This document shows positions 23,406 to 31,791 of a DNA stretch of 53,959 bases, piece after piece. A program made the position numbers and the translations under genes. Location of the stretch: contig NZ_JAGQEG010000036.1 in the NCBI RefSeq assembly GCF_018305005.1, forward strand, positions 1 through 53,959, given 5' to 3'. The notes beneath the pieces were generated by a model. The model searched no databases. It was given only the letters and a program-made list of their open reading frames with translations, and was not told where the DNA came from. Source of the DNA: Collimonas silvisoli (lineage in GTDB: Bacteria; Pseudomonadota; Gammaproteobacteria; Burkholderiales; Burkholderiaceae_D). How positions within the stretch are numbered: the first letter of the stretch is position 1; every line of letters starts with the position of its first letter.

Positions 23406-24188
23406 CTATTGCGATACCCGGAACTCGATACGACGGTTGCGTGAGCGGCCGTCGGCGGTATCGTTGGTCGTGATCGGCCGATCCGGCCCTTGGCCGGAAG
23501 TCAGGACCGAATCCGGATTGATACCTTTCTGCGCCAGATAATCCTTCACTGCGTCGGCGCGCGCTTTGCTCAGCGAGACGTTGCGCGCCCGCAAACCCTG
23601 GTTGTCGGTATGGCCGATGACTTCGACTTTCTTGTCTTTCAACTTCAGCAGCGCGGCCGACATTTCATCAAGAATCTTCATGCCGGACGGCGTCAGCGTG
23701 GCTTGTCCGCTTTCGAATTCGATGGTGCGGTTGGCCAGGGTCTGGTCCAGGATATTTTGTTCTGACGCGGAAACCCGCAAGCCATTCTTGACGGTATAAG
23801 TCGGATTCAGGTTGCCGGCGATTTCGCTGGCGATCTGCTGACGCTGTGCTTCGTTACTGACTTCACCGTTGATGCTGACTGTGTTGCCATCGATCTTCAA
23901 CTGGCCGCGGCTGACCTGCTTCAGGCTAGGATTGATCAGTTTCTGCACATAGCCGTTCCAGTTGGCCGGCGATACTACCGAACCGACCGCAATCTGGTCG
24001 ACTACGCGGTCGGCGCCGTATAACTCCTGCAGCTTGCTTAACGCACTCTGCTTGCTGGCCTCGTCAGGCACGGTGCCGCTGACCAGAATCTGGCCCGGTT
24101 TCGGGGCGGCGACGGGCGGCGCGGCATTTTGCGCCAGCGCCAGGTTTGACACGAATAACGATGTCAGGGCAATGCTCAGATAACGCAT
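23406..24188 (-). CDS. OmpA/BON-domain periplasmic protein, T6SS-associated (TagN-like)
   Basis: The 260-residue protein has a signal peptide (MRYLSIALTSLFVSNLALA), two BON-like segments (VSGTVPDEASKQSALSKL and KIDGNTVSINGEVSNEAQR) and a C-terminal OmpA peptidoglycan-binding domain (IEFESGQATLTPSG, VEVIGHTDNQG, LSKARADAVKDYL, RSRNRRIEFRV). It should bind the cell wall and may steady the T6SS membrane complex, as TagN/TagL proteins are thought to do. The ATG lies 3 bases past the tagF stop, with GGAGCTTGACGC inside tagF, so the two are coupled. Confidence 0.88.
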   Translation of the reverse strand: MRYLSIALTSLFVSNLALAQNAAPPVAAPKPGQILVSGTVPDEASKQSALSKLQELYGADRVVDQIAVGSVVSPANWNGYVQKLINPSLKQVSRGQLKIDGNTVSINGEVSNEAQRQQIASEIAGNLNPTYTVKNGLRVSASEQNILDQTLANRTIEFESGQATLTPSGMKILDEMSAALLKLKDKKVEVIGHTDNQGLRARNVSLSKARADAVKDYLAQKGINPDSVLTSGQGPDRPITTNDTADGRSRNRRIEFRVSQ

Positions 24189-24191
24189 GCG

Positions 24192-25175
24192 TCAAGCTCC
24201 AATAAATACGTCACGAAACGAATCATGCGCGGATTTTAAAGATAGGGTGGGTTGCGCCAGATAGCTGGCGATTTTCGTGATGCTGTAATCCGACTTGACT
24301 TGCTCTTCGACCCAGTTGGCGTCCTCGAAAGAAATATGGTGATCAAGGGCGACCTGCGGATCCATGATTGCCTGCAAGGTACGCGGCGAGGCGCCGCTGA
24401 AGCCGATCACCATGGAAGGCTGGTCATTGATCCTGGTAACGAATGTGGCCATCTCAAAATTACCGCGCAGCAGAAACGGCGTGATCAGATGCAGCCAATA
24501 GGAGGCCACAAGATTGCGGTACATGGGATCGTCCGGCAATGGCATCACCAGGCTTTTTTCCAGGCGCGACGAAGAACTTTCCATCACCGGTTGCAGCAAG
24601 ATGCCGAGCGCCAGGATCAGATGCCGCAAAGAGCCCTTGAAGCCGGCGTTGCGCAGCATGTTCTCCAGGCCGCCGATGGTCTGAATCTCCATGAAGTCGG
24701 TAAAGGCCGCATGGTAAGCACCGCTGCCCAGCTGCAAAGGAATAGTGGCCGTCAGGTTTTGCAGAGGGAGCGCCGGATCGGTAGCGGCCACAACCTCGGA
24801 GGCCTGGGTTTCAAGCCGGTTCCACAGGCGCGCAAACGCCATCGGGCTCTTCGCCGTAAAGTCCTGCGGCTCGTCGATTTCCATGGTGCTGACGGCGAGA
24901 AACGGAAAGCGGCGGTTAGCCTGGTCGTTGCTGGCAATCAGGTGGCCGGCGATGGCGCGTCTGCTGCGCGGGCCGACGAAGGCAAAATGCAGCGGACTGA
25001 CAGCGTCATAAGCGATTTTCCAGCGCGGCTCGGCCGACAGCAGATCCATGGCTTGCGCCAGCCATTCGTCGAGAATCGACACCAACGGCATGTTGTCGGT
25101 CGCCTTGATGAAATCGCCGCGGCTCGGGATTTTGCCGAAATAACCGACATTAGCCAATTTTTCTCCTACGCTCAT
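24192..25175 (-). CDS. tagF: T6SS-associated protein TagF (ImpM family)
   Basis: The 327-residue protein begins VGYFGKIPSRGDFIK, the signature of TagF/ImpM, with the following LDEWLAQAM, FAFVGPRSRRAIAGHLIASND and RRFPFLAVSTME segments. In Pseudomonas TagF acts as a post-translational repressor of T6SS assembly. The C-terminal 150 residues are an extension beyond the core domain, often seen in betaproteobacteria. Its ATG overlaps the tssM stop (ATGA), so translation is coupled. Neither the PppA nor the PpkA phosphorylation partner is seen in this window. Confidence 0.92.
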   Translation of the reverse strand: MSVGEKLANVGYFGKIPSRGDFIKATDNMPLVSILDEWLAQAMDLLSAEPRWKIAYDAVSPLHFAFVGPRSRRAIAGHLIASNDQANRRFPFLAVSTMEIDEPQDFTAKSPMAFARLWNRLETQASEVVAATDPALPLQNLTATIPLQLGSGAYHAAFTDFMEIQTIGGLENMLRNAGFKGSLRHLILALGILLQPVMESSSSRLEKSLVMPLPDDPMYRNLVASYWLHLITPFLLRGNFEMATFVTRINDQPSMVIGFSGASPRTLQAIMDPQVALDHHISFEDANWVEEQVKSDYSITKIASYLAQPTLSLKSAHDSFRDVFIGA

Positions 25176-28100
25176 TGTGCGGCCCCTCCTGCATTTGCCG
25201 CACCTGCCGCAGTGACGGTTGGCGCAGCCGGACTGGTTGCCGGACTCGCCGCTGTACCCACGATCGTTTCCGGCAATTTCATGCCGCGGAAACCCTGGCC
25301 TTGCTGTGCGCCGCCGTCAGGCGTCTTGGCGCTGACTTGCGGGCTGCTGATGATCTTCAGGTTGATAGGCACCGTGATGTTTTCATTGGTCCAGCTCAAT
25401 TCGAAATTGCCATCCTTGCGCTTGCGCACCGCGGTATTGATCAAGCGCTCCAGGCCAAAACGACCGGGCTGGTTGGCGATTTCAACGGTACGTCCATCGA
25501 AGGTGACTGCCGTGATGCGGGCGCCGGCTACCCCTTGCGGATTGGGCCAGACGAAGTTGGTCCATTGCGCCTGGGTATTTCGGTAACGCAGTTGCTGGCC
25601 ATCGATTTCGATGGTGTATTCGGTTGTGCCGCCGGCCGGCAGAGCTTGTATCTGGAACACTGTCTGCGCATCTGCCGCTGCACCGCTGCCGCCAGCTGCT
25701 GCGCTGCTGGCGCCCAATGGCGCTACCCAGCGCGAGAAGTTCGACACCATGGCGGGTGAGAGCGTGATGCCCATGTCAGCCCAGGTCTTGGCTGCCAGGG
25801 TATCGCCGCGGCGCACTACCAGCGGCCCCATCGATGAATTGACGAACTTGGCGATGCTGCCGTCCGGGCCGAAGGTCTGGCCGATCTCGGCGCTGGTCGC
25901 TTCGATTTTCGAATTGGCCGCAAACGGATATTTTTCCGACAGGGTTTTCTCGAACGGTGCGTAGACCTGCGCCAGCCAGGTGCGATTCATCTCGGCTTCG
26001 GTCGGCTTGATGGTGACAGCGAAAGCCTGGATCAACGGCCGCACCAGAATCGGACGAATCGCCTGTTTCTGTGAGTCGCTCATGCCGACGAGCATCTGTT
26101 CGTCGACGTACTTGAGGGCGTCGGCCAGTTCCGATCCGCTGCCGTTCAAGGTCTGCTGCATCAACTGATTGGCGCCAGGCCCGGTGTCGCCCTGGTTCTT
26201 GATCTGGTTGAAACGGGTACGCAATTTCGACAGGGTTTCCATATAGCCGCGCATCAGCGTGGCATTGTTATCCTTGGCCGTCACCATCCGCGCGACACCG
26301 GCAAATTCCTTGCCGACCGGCCCCATAGGCGCCGCGGTAGCGTCGGCATTCAGATTGAGGTTGACGTTAACCCCGGAAGGCGCCTGCCGCAGGATGGTTT
26401 GCTTGAACCAGGCCATGAAGCCGCTTTGCGCACGCCCCAGGCCGGTGTTCAGCTGCGACGGGTTGTCCCATGAAGTCTGCTGATAGACGCTGGTGACAAA
26501 CTTGTTGATCGGCGAAGTTGACGGATCGCCGAAGCGGTTCATCGCCTTGACCGCGTTATCAAAGCCGCCGAGGTCGGCGATATTGGCGCCCTGCATGAAC
26601 TTCTGCCATTCCTTGGCGTATTCAGTCTTGTATTGGGTAACCAGGGCTTTCTGGATCTGTTCCGGGCTGCCTTCCAGCGTCAGGTCGTCGTTGGATGCTG
26701 TCTTCAATACCCAGTCGGCGCTTTGCAGTTCTTTGTTCGCCGCTTCCTTGAAAGCGCCCTGGACAAATTTTTCCCAGGCGTCGCGGGTGAATGTGCCTGG
26801 AATCGCATAGCTGCCGACAATCAGTTCCTTATCCTGGTCGCCAACAATGCCGGCCACAGTGATGGATGGGAAGCGGGTCGAGGCGCGTGCCTTGATGTCC
26901 GCATACACCCGGTCTCTGGCGGCCATGCCACGCACCACGCGGCGCAGATTGTCGCGCGACTGGTCAATCAGGGTCAGCTTGCTTTCTATCGTAGGCCAGG
27001 ATGGATCGCTGATCTGCGACAGGTAAAAACTCATCAGTCGTTCGGCGCTACGGATCATTTGTTCGCGCGTCATGTTGCCGCGATTGCTCTCCAGCCAGCC
27101 ACGCCAGAAGCGGGTCAACTGATCGTTCAGATGGCTGGACTCGGCACGCGAGCGGTCGCTCAGCATCAGATAAGTCTTCAATGCGTTGTAGCCGTCTTCC
27201 ACATTGGTCGGCGAAGAATCTTTATATTGCTGGGTGGCGCCGCTGCTGCCGGCGCTGGCCGCCGAGGCTGCGGTAGCGGCAGCTGCGGCGGTTCCCGATG
27301 CTGGCGGCGAGGCGCTGGCCAGTTGCACCGGACGCGACATCGGCTCCAGCGAACCGGCGTGGGTATTCATTTCAGACAGGAAGGATTCGATATTCGCCGT
27401 TACCGGCTTGAGCATGATGTCCTTGATGCCGGCGAAATATTCTTCACGCAGTTTCTGCTCCAGCAAATCCCCTTGATACAGGCCGAAGCCCAGCGACAAA
27501 GGACGGCCGTTGTCATATTTTTGCAATTGTTGGATACGGTCTTGCAGGATCTCCATCGCTTCAAAGCGCGATTGCAGATCAAGGCGTTTTTCCTGCAGCT
27601 TGATGGCCTTGTCCAGATCTGCCTGTACGTTGGCGGTCAATTGGCGGTTGCCGATGTACGACCAGCTCCAGCCGGCCAAAGCCAGCCCGACCAGCGCGGT
27701 GGCGGCAAAAAACATGGTGTAGCGCAGCCGGGTTTTGTGACGGCTGGCATATTGAGAGACCAGGTCCTTGTCGGCAAAAATCACTTTCCTGAACAGATTC
27801 AGCAGGAAGAAGCCGTTCTTGGAATGAATCTCCGGCCGTTCCAGCGCTTGCAGCTTGAGGTCGAAGCGTTCGGCAATTCGTTCCGAAGAGCTGCTGATGC
27901 CGCTGCCTTCCTGCAAGGCGCTGGTGAAATAGAAACCGCGGAATACCGGTTTGAATTGGAACGGATTTTCTTCGAACAGCGTGGCGATAAAAGCACGCAA
28001 GGAACTTTTTACCGCCGCAAATTCGAGCGGGAAGGTGAGCACGCCGGGCGGCAAACGGTCACCGCGATTCAAGGCCATATTGGCCAGGCTGATTTCCTTG

Positions 28101-29035
28101 AGGCCTTCGAACAGTTCGTCAAACCGCTCATCAAAATATGACAGCACGTCCTGGCTGCTGGTTTTTCTGCTGTAAGGCAAGGTCGCGCCCCATACCCGAT
28201 CTTTTTCGCCGCGATCCATGTCGTCGAAGAATTCGGTAAAGCCGGTGATCAGGTCGGCTTTGGTAAACATCACGTAGACCGGCGCAAAAACTTCCAGCCG
28301 CTCGGTCAGTTCCTGCACGCGCTGGCGCAGGTTTTTAGCCAGGTTGATGCCGAACTCGGGACGATTGCCGGCCAGTTCCGCCACGCTGACGGCAATGATG
28401 ATGCCGTTGATCGGTGCGCGGCTGCGATGTTTTTTCAGCAGGCTGAGGAAACTGAACCATTCGGCGCGGTCTTCTTCATGCACCGAATAGCGTCCTGCGG
28501 TATCCAGCAAAATGCCATCGGTAGTGAAGAACCAGTCGCAATTCCGGGTGCCCCCCACGCCTTGCACGATATTGCTGTTTTTGTCTGCCAGTGGGAACTG
28601 CAAGCCGGAATTGGCGACCGCGGTGCTTTTGCCGGCGGCAGGATTGCCGATGATCATGTACCACGGCAGTTCATATAGGGCAGTGGCGCCGGATTTTTCG
28701 CCAAGCTTGGAATTTTTTATGGTGGAAATAGCTTCCAGCATTCGCTTGCGCAAGGTTTCGGTTTCGTCGCGGCCAACCGCGCTGGTTTTGTCGTTGGCTT
28801 TCTCGGCCTGACCTTCCAGCATGGTGCTAAAATTTTTCGACGCCGTTTTAGTGCGCTGTTTGCGGTACAGCCCGACCAATCCCCAGAGCAGCAGAACGCT
28901 AACTAAAAAAATGACGACCCAGATGCCGTCGATTTGCAAGGCGTCCGCACCGAGAAAGAGAAAGCAGGCCAGCGCTACAAAACCGATCACCGCCAGGGTT
29001 CGTGCATTCGTGAGAAATTGCCAAATTCGTTGCAT
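25172..29035 (-). CDS. tssM: T6SS inner-membrane core protein TssM (IcmF)
   Basis: The 1287-residue protein has two N-terminal membrane helices (about 13-30 and 38-56), a cytoplasmic GTPase-like domain with an intact Walker A (GNPAAGKST, 130-138) and DTAGRY, a third helix near residue 445, and a large periplasmic part with the IcmF/DUF1215 region and a beta-rich C-terminal domain that binds TssJ. An Ala/Ser/Thr-rich insert lies near 565-600. TssM bridges the envelope with TssL and TssJ. No strong ribosome site precedes the ATG. It heads the tssM-tagF-OmpA transcript. Confidence 0.95.
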   Translation of the reverse strand: MQRIWQFLTNARTLAVIGFVALACFLFLGADALQIDGIWVVIFLVSVLLLWGLVGLYRKQRTKTASKNFSTMLEGQAEKANDKTSAVGRDETETLRKRMLEAISTIKNSKLGEKSGATALYELPWYMIIGNPAAGKSTAVANSGLQFPLADKNSNIVQGVGGTRNCDWFFTTDGILLDTAGRYSVHEEDRAEWFSFLSLLKKHRSRAPINGIIIAVSVAELAGNRPEFGINLAKNLRQRVQELTERLEVFAPVYVMFTKADLITGFTEFFDDMDRGEKDRVWGATLPYSRKTSSQDVLSYFDERFDELFEGLKEISLANMALNRGDRLPPGVLTFPLEFAAVKSSLRAFIATLFEENPFQFKPVFRGFYFTSALQEGSGISSSSERIAERFDLKLQALERPEIHSKNGFFLLNLFRKVIFADKDLVSQYASRHKTRLRYTMFFAATALVGLALAGWSWSYIGNRQLTANVQADLDKAIKLQEKRLDLQSRFEAMEILQDRIQQLQKYDNGRPLSLGFGLYQGDLLEQKLREEYFAGIKDIMLKPVTANIESFLSEMNTHAGSLEPMSRPVQLASASPPASGTAAAAATAASAASAGSSGATQQYKDSSPTNVEDGYNALKTYLMLSDRSRAESSHLNDQLTRFWRGWLESNRGNMTREQMIRSAERLMSFYLSQISDPSWPTIESKLTLIDQSRDNLRRVVRGMAARDRVYADIKARASTRFPSITVAGIVGDQDKELIVGSYAIPGTFTRDAWEKFVQGAFKEAANKELQSADWVLKTASNDDLTLEGSPEQIQKALVTQYKTEYAKEWQKFMQGANIADLGGFDNAVKAMNRFGDPSTSPINKFVTSVYQQTSWDNPSQLNTGLGRAQSGFMAWFKQTILRQAPSGVNVNLNLNADATAAPMGPVGKEFAGVARMVTAKDNNATLMRGYMETLSKLRTRFNQIKNQGDTGPGANQLMQQTLNGSGSELADALKYVDEQMLVGMSDSQKQAIRPILVRPLIQAFAVTIKPTEAEMNRTWLAQVYAPFEKTLSEKYPFAANSKIEATSAEIGQTFGPDGSIAKFVNSSMGPLVVRRGDTLAAKTWADMGITLSPAMVSNFSRWVAPLGASSAAAGGSGAAADAQTVFQIQALPAGGTTEYTIEIDGQQLRYRNTQAQWTNFVWPNPQGVAGARITAVTFDGRTVEIANQPGRFGLERLINTAVRKRKDGNFELSWTNENITVPINLKIISSPQVSAKTPDGGAQQGQGFRGMKLPETIVGTAASPATSPAAPTVTAAGAANAGGAAQ

Positions 29036-29337
29036 AGGTATTAGTAATTAAGTAGTTGATTCTTTTGGAAATTACGCAAACGGCGCGCCGAAGGCGGCCG
29101 GACCTGCAAATATTGCTTGCGCCCGACAGTACGGTAAAAGCAATTGCCGCTGACAGGGTCGTGCTGCATGACTGTGTCAGCCTGAACAATGAACCAAGGT
29201 AGCGCTGTCAGAAGCGGATCTCACCCACCGGATGACTGTTCCGCTGGATGAAGTTTTATCACTCGATACTATCAATCGCCTCGCCATGCCATTCCTCTTC
29301 TTATCGATTTCCCGTCATTTTCACAAATACAACGGTC
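29036..29337. other. tssM upstream region, 302 bases, no gene
   Basis: This lies between the tagX stop and the tssM start, both leftward. It could hold a tssM promoter, but I find no clear -35/-10 or -24/-12 pair, terminator or repeat. Short open frames here lack ribosome sites. Confidence 0.4.
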
Positions 29338-30177
29338 TTATCTTTTCATTACGCCCGGCTTGCGGAACTCCACGTGACCCAGATCCATCATTTTCCAACG
29401 ACCGCCCCAAGTCAGTCCTACCGACTCCGCCACTTCGCCGTACAGCTGATACCCGCGCATGGCCCATGGATCTTTTTCGGTAATCACCAGCTTACCGCTG
29501 CGCATAAACGCCGAATCGGCCGCTAGTCCGTACTGATGGTAGCTTTGGAACGCCTTTGCATTGGTCACGCTGCCCCCCATTTGCGCCAGGGCATTCTGCC
29601 GTTCCGGACTACGATAACCTTCAATAATCACCATGTCATAGCCGTACTTCTCTTTCATGAGCTTGAAAGTCATCAGCAAGCGCTGGGTGAAATCCGCATC
29701 CAGTGCCTGCCAGTTACGGCTTGCGGTATCCAGCATCGGCCGCACTTGCGCCACTTCCTGAGTGGTAAACACCTCAGGCGGCAGCGGCGGCGGCGGTACT
29801 AACTGCTCTCCTTCCAACAACGCGGCGATCTGCTGGTTAACTACTTGCCCGGAATCGTCGTAGCTGCCCAGCATGGTTTTGCTGCTCAACGTCAAAGCGA
29901 TCAAGGGCGGTATCAGAACAACCGCCGTGCCGGCAAGCAGAGCCAAATAATGCCGTTTGATAAACTGCCAGCTTGAGAGCCTCGACGCGTACAGATTTTG
30001 CGAAAAGGATTTTGTGCTCCGGGATCGGCGATCTCTCCAGCTCTGGACCTGGATCCCAATCTGTTGTCGTTGCTTGATTAATGTTAAATAAACAATCTCG
30101 CGGACGGCTGGAAATAACAGCAACCCAGCGATGCCGCATGCAAGCAAAAAATAAAGGACAACGACTAAGACGAACAC
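29338..30177 (-). CDS. tagX: T6SS-associated peptidoglycan peptidase TagX (M15/VanY-like)
   Basis: The 279-residue protein has two hydrophobic helices (about 2-24 and 77-98), a Pro-rich linker (127-135) and a C-terminal VanY/M15 zinc peptidase domain. The zinc motif SYHQYGLAAD (Ser 212, His 214, Asp 221) and the distal GHVEF (His 268, Glu 270) are complete, as is GYRSPERQ. TagX of Acinetobacter and related T6SSs cuts peptidoglycan peptides so the apparatus can cross the wall; the same role is expected here. Its start lies 17 bases from an inverted repeat in the divergent region. Confidence 0.92.
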   Translation of the reverse strand: MFVLVVVLYFLLACGIAGLLLFPAVREIVYLTLIKQRQQIGIQVQSWRDRRSRSTKSFSQNLYASRLSSWQFIKRHYLALLAGTAVVLIPPLIALTLSSKTMLGSYDDSGQVVNQQIAALLEGEQLVPPPPLPPEVFTTQEVAQVRPMLDTASRNWQALDADFTQRLLMTFKLMKEKYGYDMVIIEGYRSPERQNALAQMGGSVTNAKAFQSYHQYGLAADSAFMRSGKLVITEKDPWAMRGYQLYGEVAESVGLTWGGRWKMMDLGHVEFRKPGVMKR

Positions 30178-30193
30178 AAAAACCTTCTCGTGA

Positions 30194-30230
30194 ATATTAC
30201 CAAAGAAAAATTATAGTTTTTTGGTAATAT
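30194..30230. promoter_or_regulatory. 11-bp inverted repeat between tagX and the divergent membrane-protein gene
   Basis: ATATTACCAAA (30194-30204) and TTTGGTAATAT (30220-30230) are perfect reverse complements 15 bases apart, a spacing that suits two helical turns and a dimeric regulator. ATATTGCCAGT follows at 30228-30238, one base away from the 11-mer shared by the TPR and tssA upstream regions. A role in controlling tagX is inferred. Confidence 0.5.
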
Positions 30231-30328
30231 ATTGCCAGTTGGCATATTTAGTTGTCAGAGAGTATACCTTATCAAACTTGGCGTCACGTCGGTCTGTGTT
30301 GAATAACTGGCATTTGGAGAATTGTGTC

Positions 30329-31252
30329 TTGCAACCATCTGAAGAAACTGCGCGCGGCTCCGTAAAACCGAATCTGTTATCGGAATCGACGGCTACAGAA
30401 AAAAGCAGTAGCAGTATCCTGAATGCCCTGGAGGGGAAGGAATCGCCTTCGAATGCCATCGCGCAAAAGAAATCCGGCGCGGTGCGTGCAGCACTTGTTG
30501 TCGCTTTACTGGCGGCAATCGGGGCAGGTGGGTTTTTTGCCTGGAGCCAACGCGGTAGTCAGGTTGAAACTGCCGTCGCGGCCGATACGCAAACGACGCT
30601 CGCAGCTAAGGAGTTGCCGTCAAGCACTCCTGTACTTGCCGCAAACGACGCTGCGGCACCGGAAAAAACAGAGTCGCAAGCAGCTGTGATCGAAAATGAT
30701 CCGGCCTCGCACTCTGAAAAATCCGATTCCACTCCAGATCAGGTATCGACAGATCCCCGTATCAAATTGACGGAAACTCTGGAAGCAGGTGTGCCGGTCA
30801 CTTCGACCGCGCTAAAGAAAGCGTTGGAAGAACCCAAGGTCTCGAAATCCAAGCCAGCCAGCAAGAGTGTGGATGCGCCGTTGGTAAGCCGCAGTGTTCA
30901 AGAGAAAAAAACGACCACCCAGAAAGCGACGAAAGCGGCCGCCGCTCAGCCGGCTGACAGCGATGTCAACATACTGACGGCACTGGTTTCCCATGGCGAA
31001 AGCGTGACCGAACCGCCCAAAACCAAAGAAACTGCCAAATCCAAGCAAACAGCCAAGAAGAAAGCTGCCGAACCTGTTCTCGCACGAAATACGGCTGATG
31101 CGCCCGACATTGTTGAGCGAAAGAGTGGCGATAGCACGGGCGGCTTGTTGCAGCGCTGTAAACAACTTGGTCTGATCGAAGGTGAATTGTGCCGCTGGCG
31201 TATTTGTTCAGGGCGCTGGGATTCAGACCCCTCGTGCAAAGTGAATAGGTAG
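30329..31252 (+). CDS. One-pass inner-membrane protein with Cys/Trp-rich C-terminal domain, end of T6SS locus
   Basis: I do not recognise this family. From a TTG at 30329, preceded by GGAGA at good spacing, it has 307 residues: a short cytoplasmic segment with SILNALEG, reminiscent of GspB/ExeB N-termini; one membrane helix (about 51-72); a long Ala/Lys/Thr/Ser-rich periplasmic linker; and a compact tail (273-307) with LLQRCKQLG, ELCRWRICSGRW and DPSCK, four cysteines in all. The in-frame ATG at 30221 would add 36 residues without a ribosome site. It lies where, from memory, Burkholderia clusters carry tagY. A wall-spanning or wall-sensing T6SS accessory is possible. Confidence 0.7.
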   Translation: MQPSEETARGSVKPNLLSESTATEKSSSSILNALEGKESPSNAIAQKKSGAVRAALVVALLAAIGAGGFFAWSQRGSQVETAVAADTQTTLAAKELPSSTPVLAANDAAAPEKTESQAAVIENDPASHSEKSDSTPDQVSTDPRIKLTETLEAGVPVTSTALKKALEEPKVSKSKPASKSVDAPLVSRSVQEKKTTTQKATKAAAAQPADSDVNILTALVSHGESVTEPPKTKETAKSKQTAKKKAAEPVLARNTADAPDIVERKSGDSTGGLLQRCKQLGLIEGELCRWRICSGRWDSDPSCKVNR

Positions 31253-31413
31253 GGGTCTCATAATTTGGCGCGTATTGAGGGGTCGTCGACGGACATATTG
31301 AGGCTCGCTACACCTAGCCAAAACCGCAACCTCAGTTAGCGCCTACGGTCATTCGTTACATTGCCAAAGACGCTGCCAAGTACACCTGCAGTGCTACAGT
31401 TGGCGGCAGCGCG
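31253..31413. other. Gap between the membrane-protein gene and a leftward remnant
   Basis: No terminator, promoter or gene is visible. It is the right border of the T6SS locus. Confidence 0.35.
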
Positions 31414-31773
31414 CTATTTCGCGCACTCGCTGTGATAGCGCAATTCCAAGCTGCTGCGTTTGCCGTATGAGGAGCCGAGCGCTTGACTGCTGTCGTCGTC
31501 GCGACTGTTAAATGTCACGCCGTCCGGCGACATTCCCAGCTTCAATCCAACACTATTCTCGCTATTGTTCCGTGTGCCAGGCGATGTCTTGCTGCGTCCC
31601 ATTGGATAAGTATCTCCCGGTAACTTCGGCGTAGCGTATTGGGAACGGAGAATTTGCCGTTTCAGCTCTTTGCAATCATCGCTCTCGTTCTGCAGCAGGG
31701 ATTTCTTCTCAGCTCTATTCGGCGCAACTACTTTGATTTGAATCGACCTCGTGACAAGGCCGATTCCGTATTT
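31414..31773 (-). pseudogene. Start-less reading frame, probable 5'-truncated gene
   Basis: A leftward frame of 119 codons stays open from an in-frame TGA at 31774-31776 to the stop at 31414. It contains KKSLLQNESDDCKELKRQIL, KLPGDTYPMG, ENSVGLKLGMSPDGVTF and SSYGKRSSLELRYHSECAK, which read like real protein. The only ATG is internal (31602) with a poorly spaced GGGAG and would give 62 residues. No usable start lies further upstream. It looks like the C-terminal part of a secreted or envelope protein that lost its front, next to the BMP gene end. The family is not recognised, and a functional 62-residue gene is not excluded. Confidence 0.45.
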
Positions 31774-31791
31774 TCACGATTCTTTGCGCGA

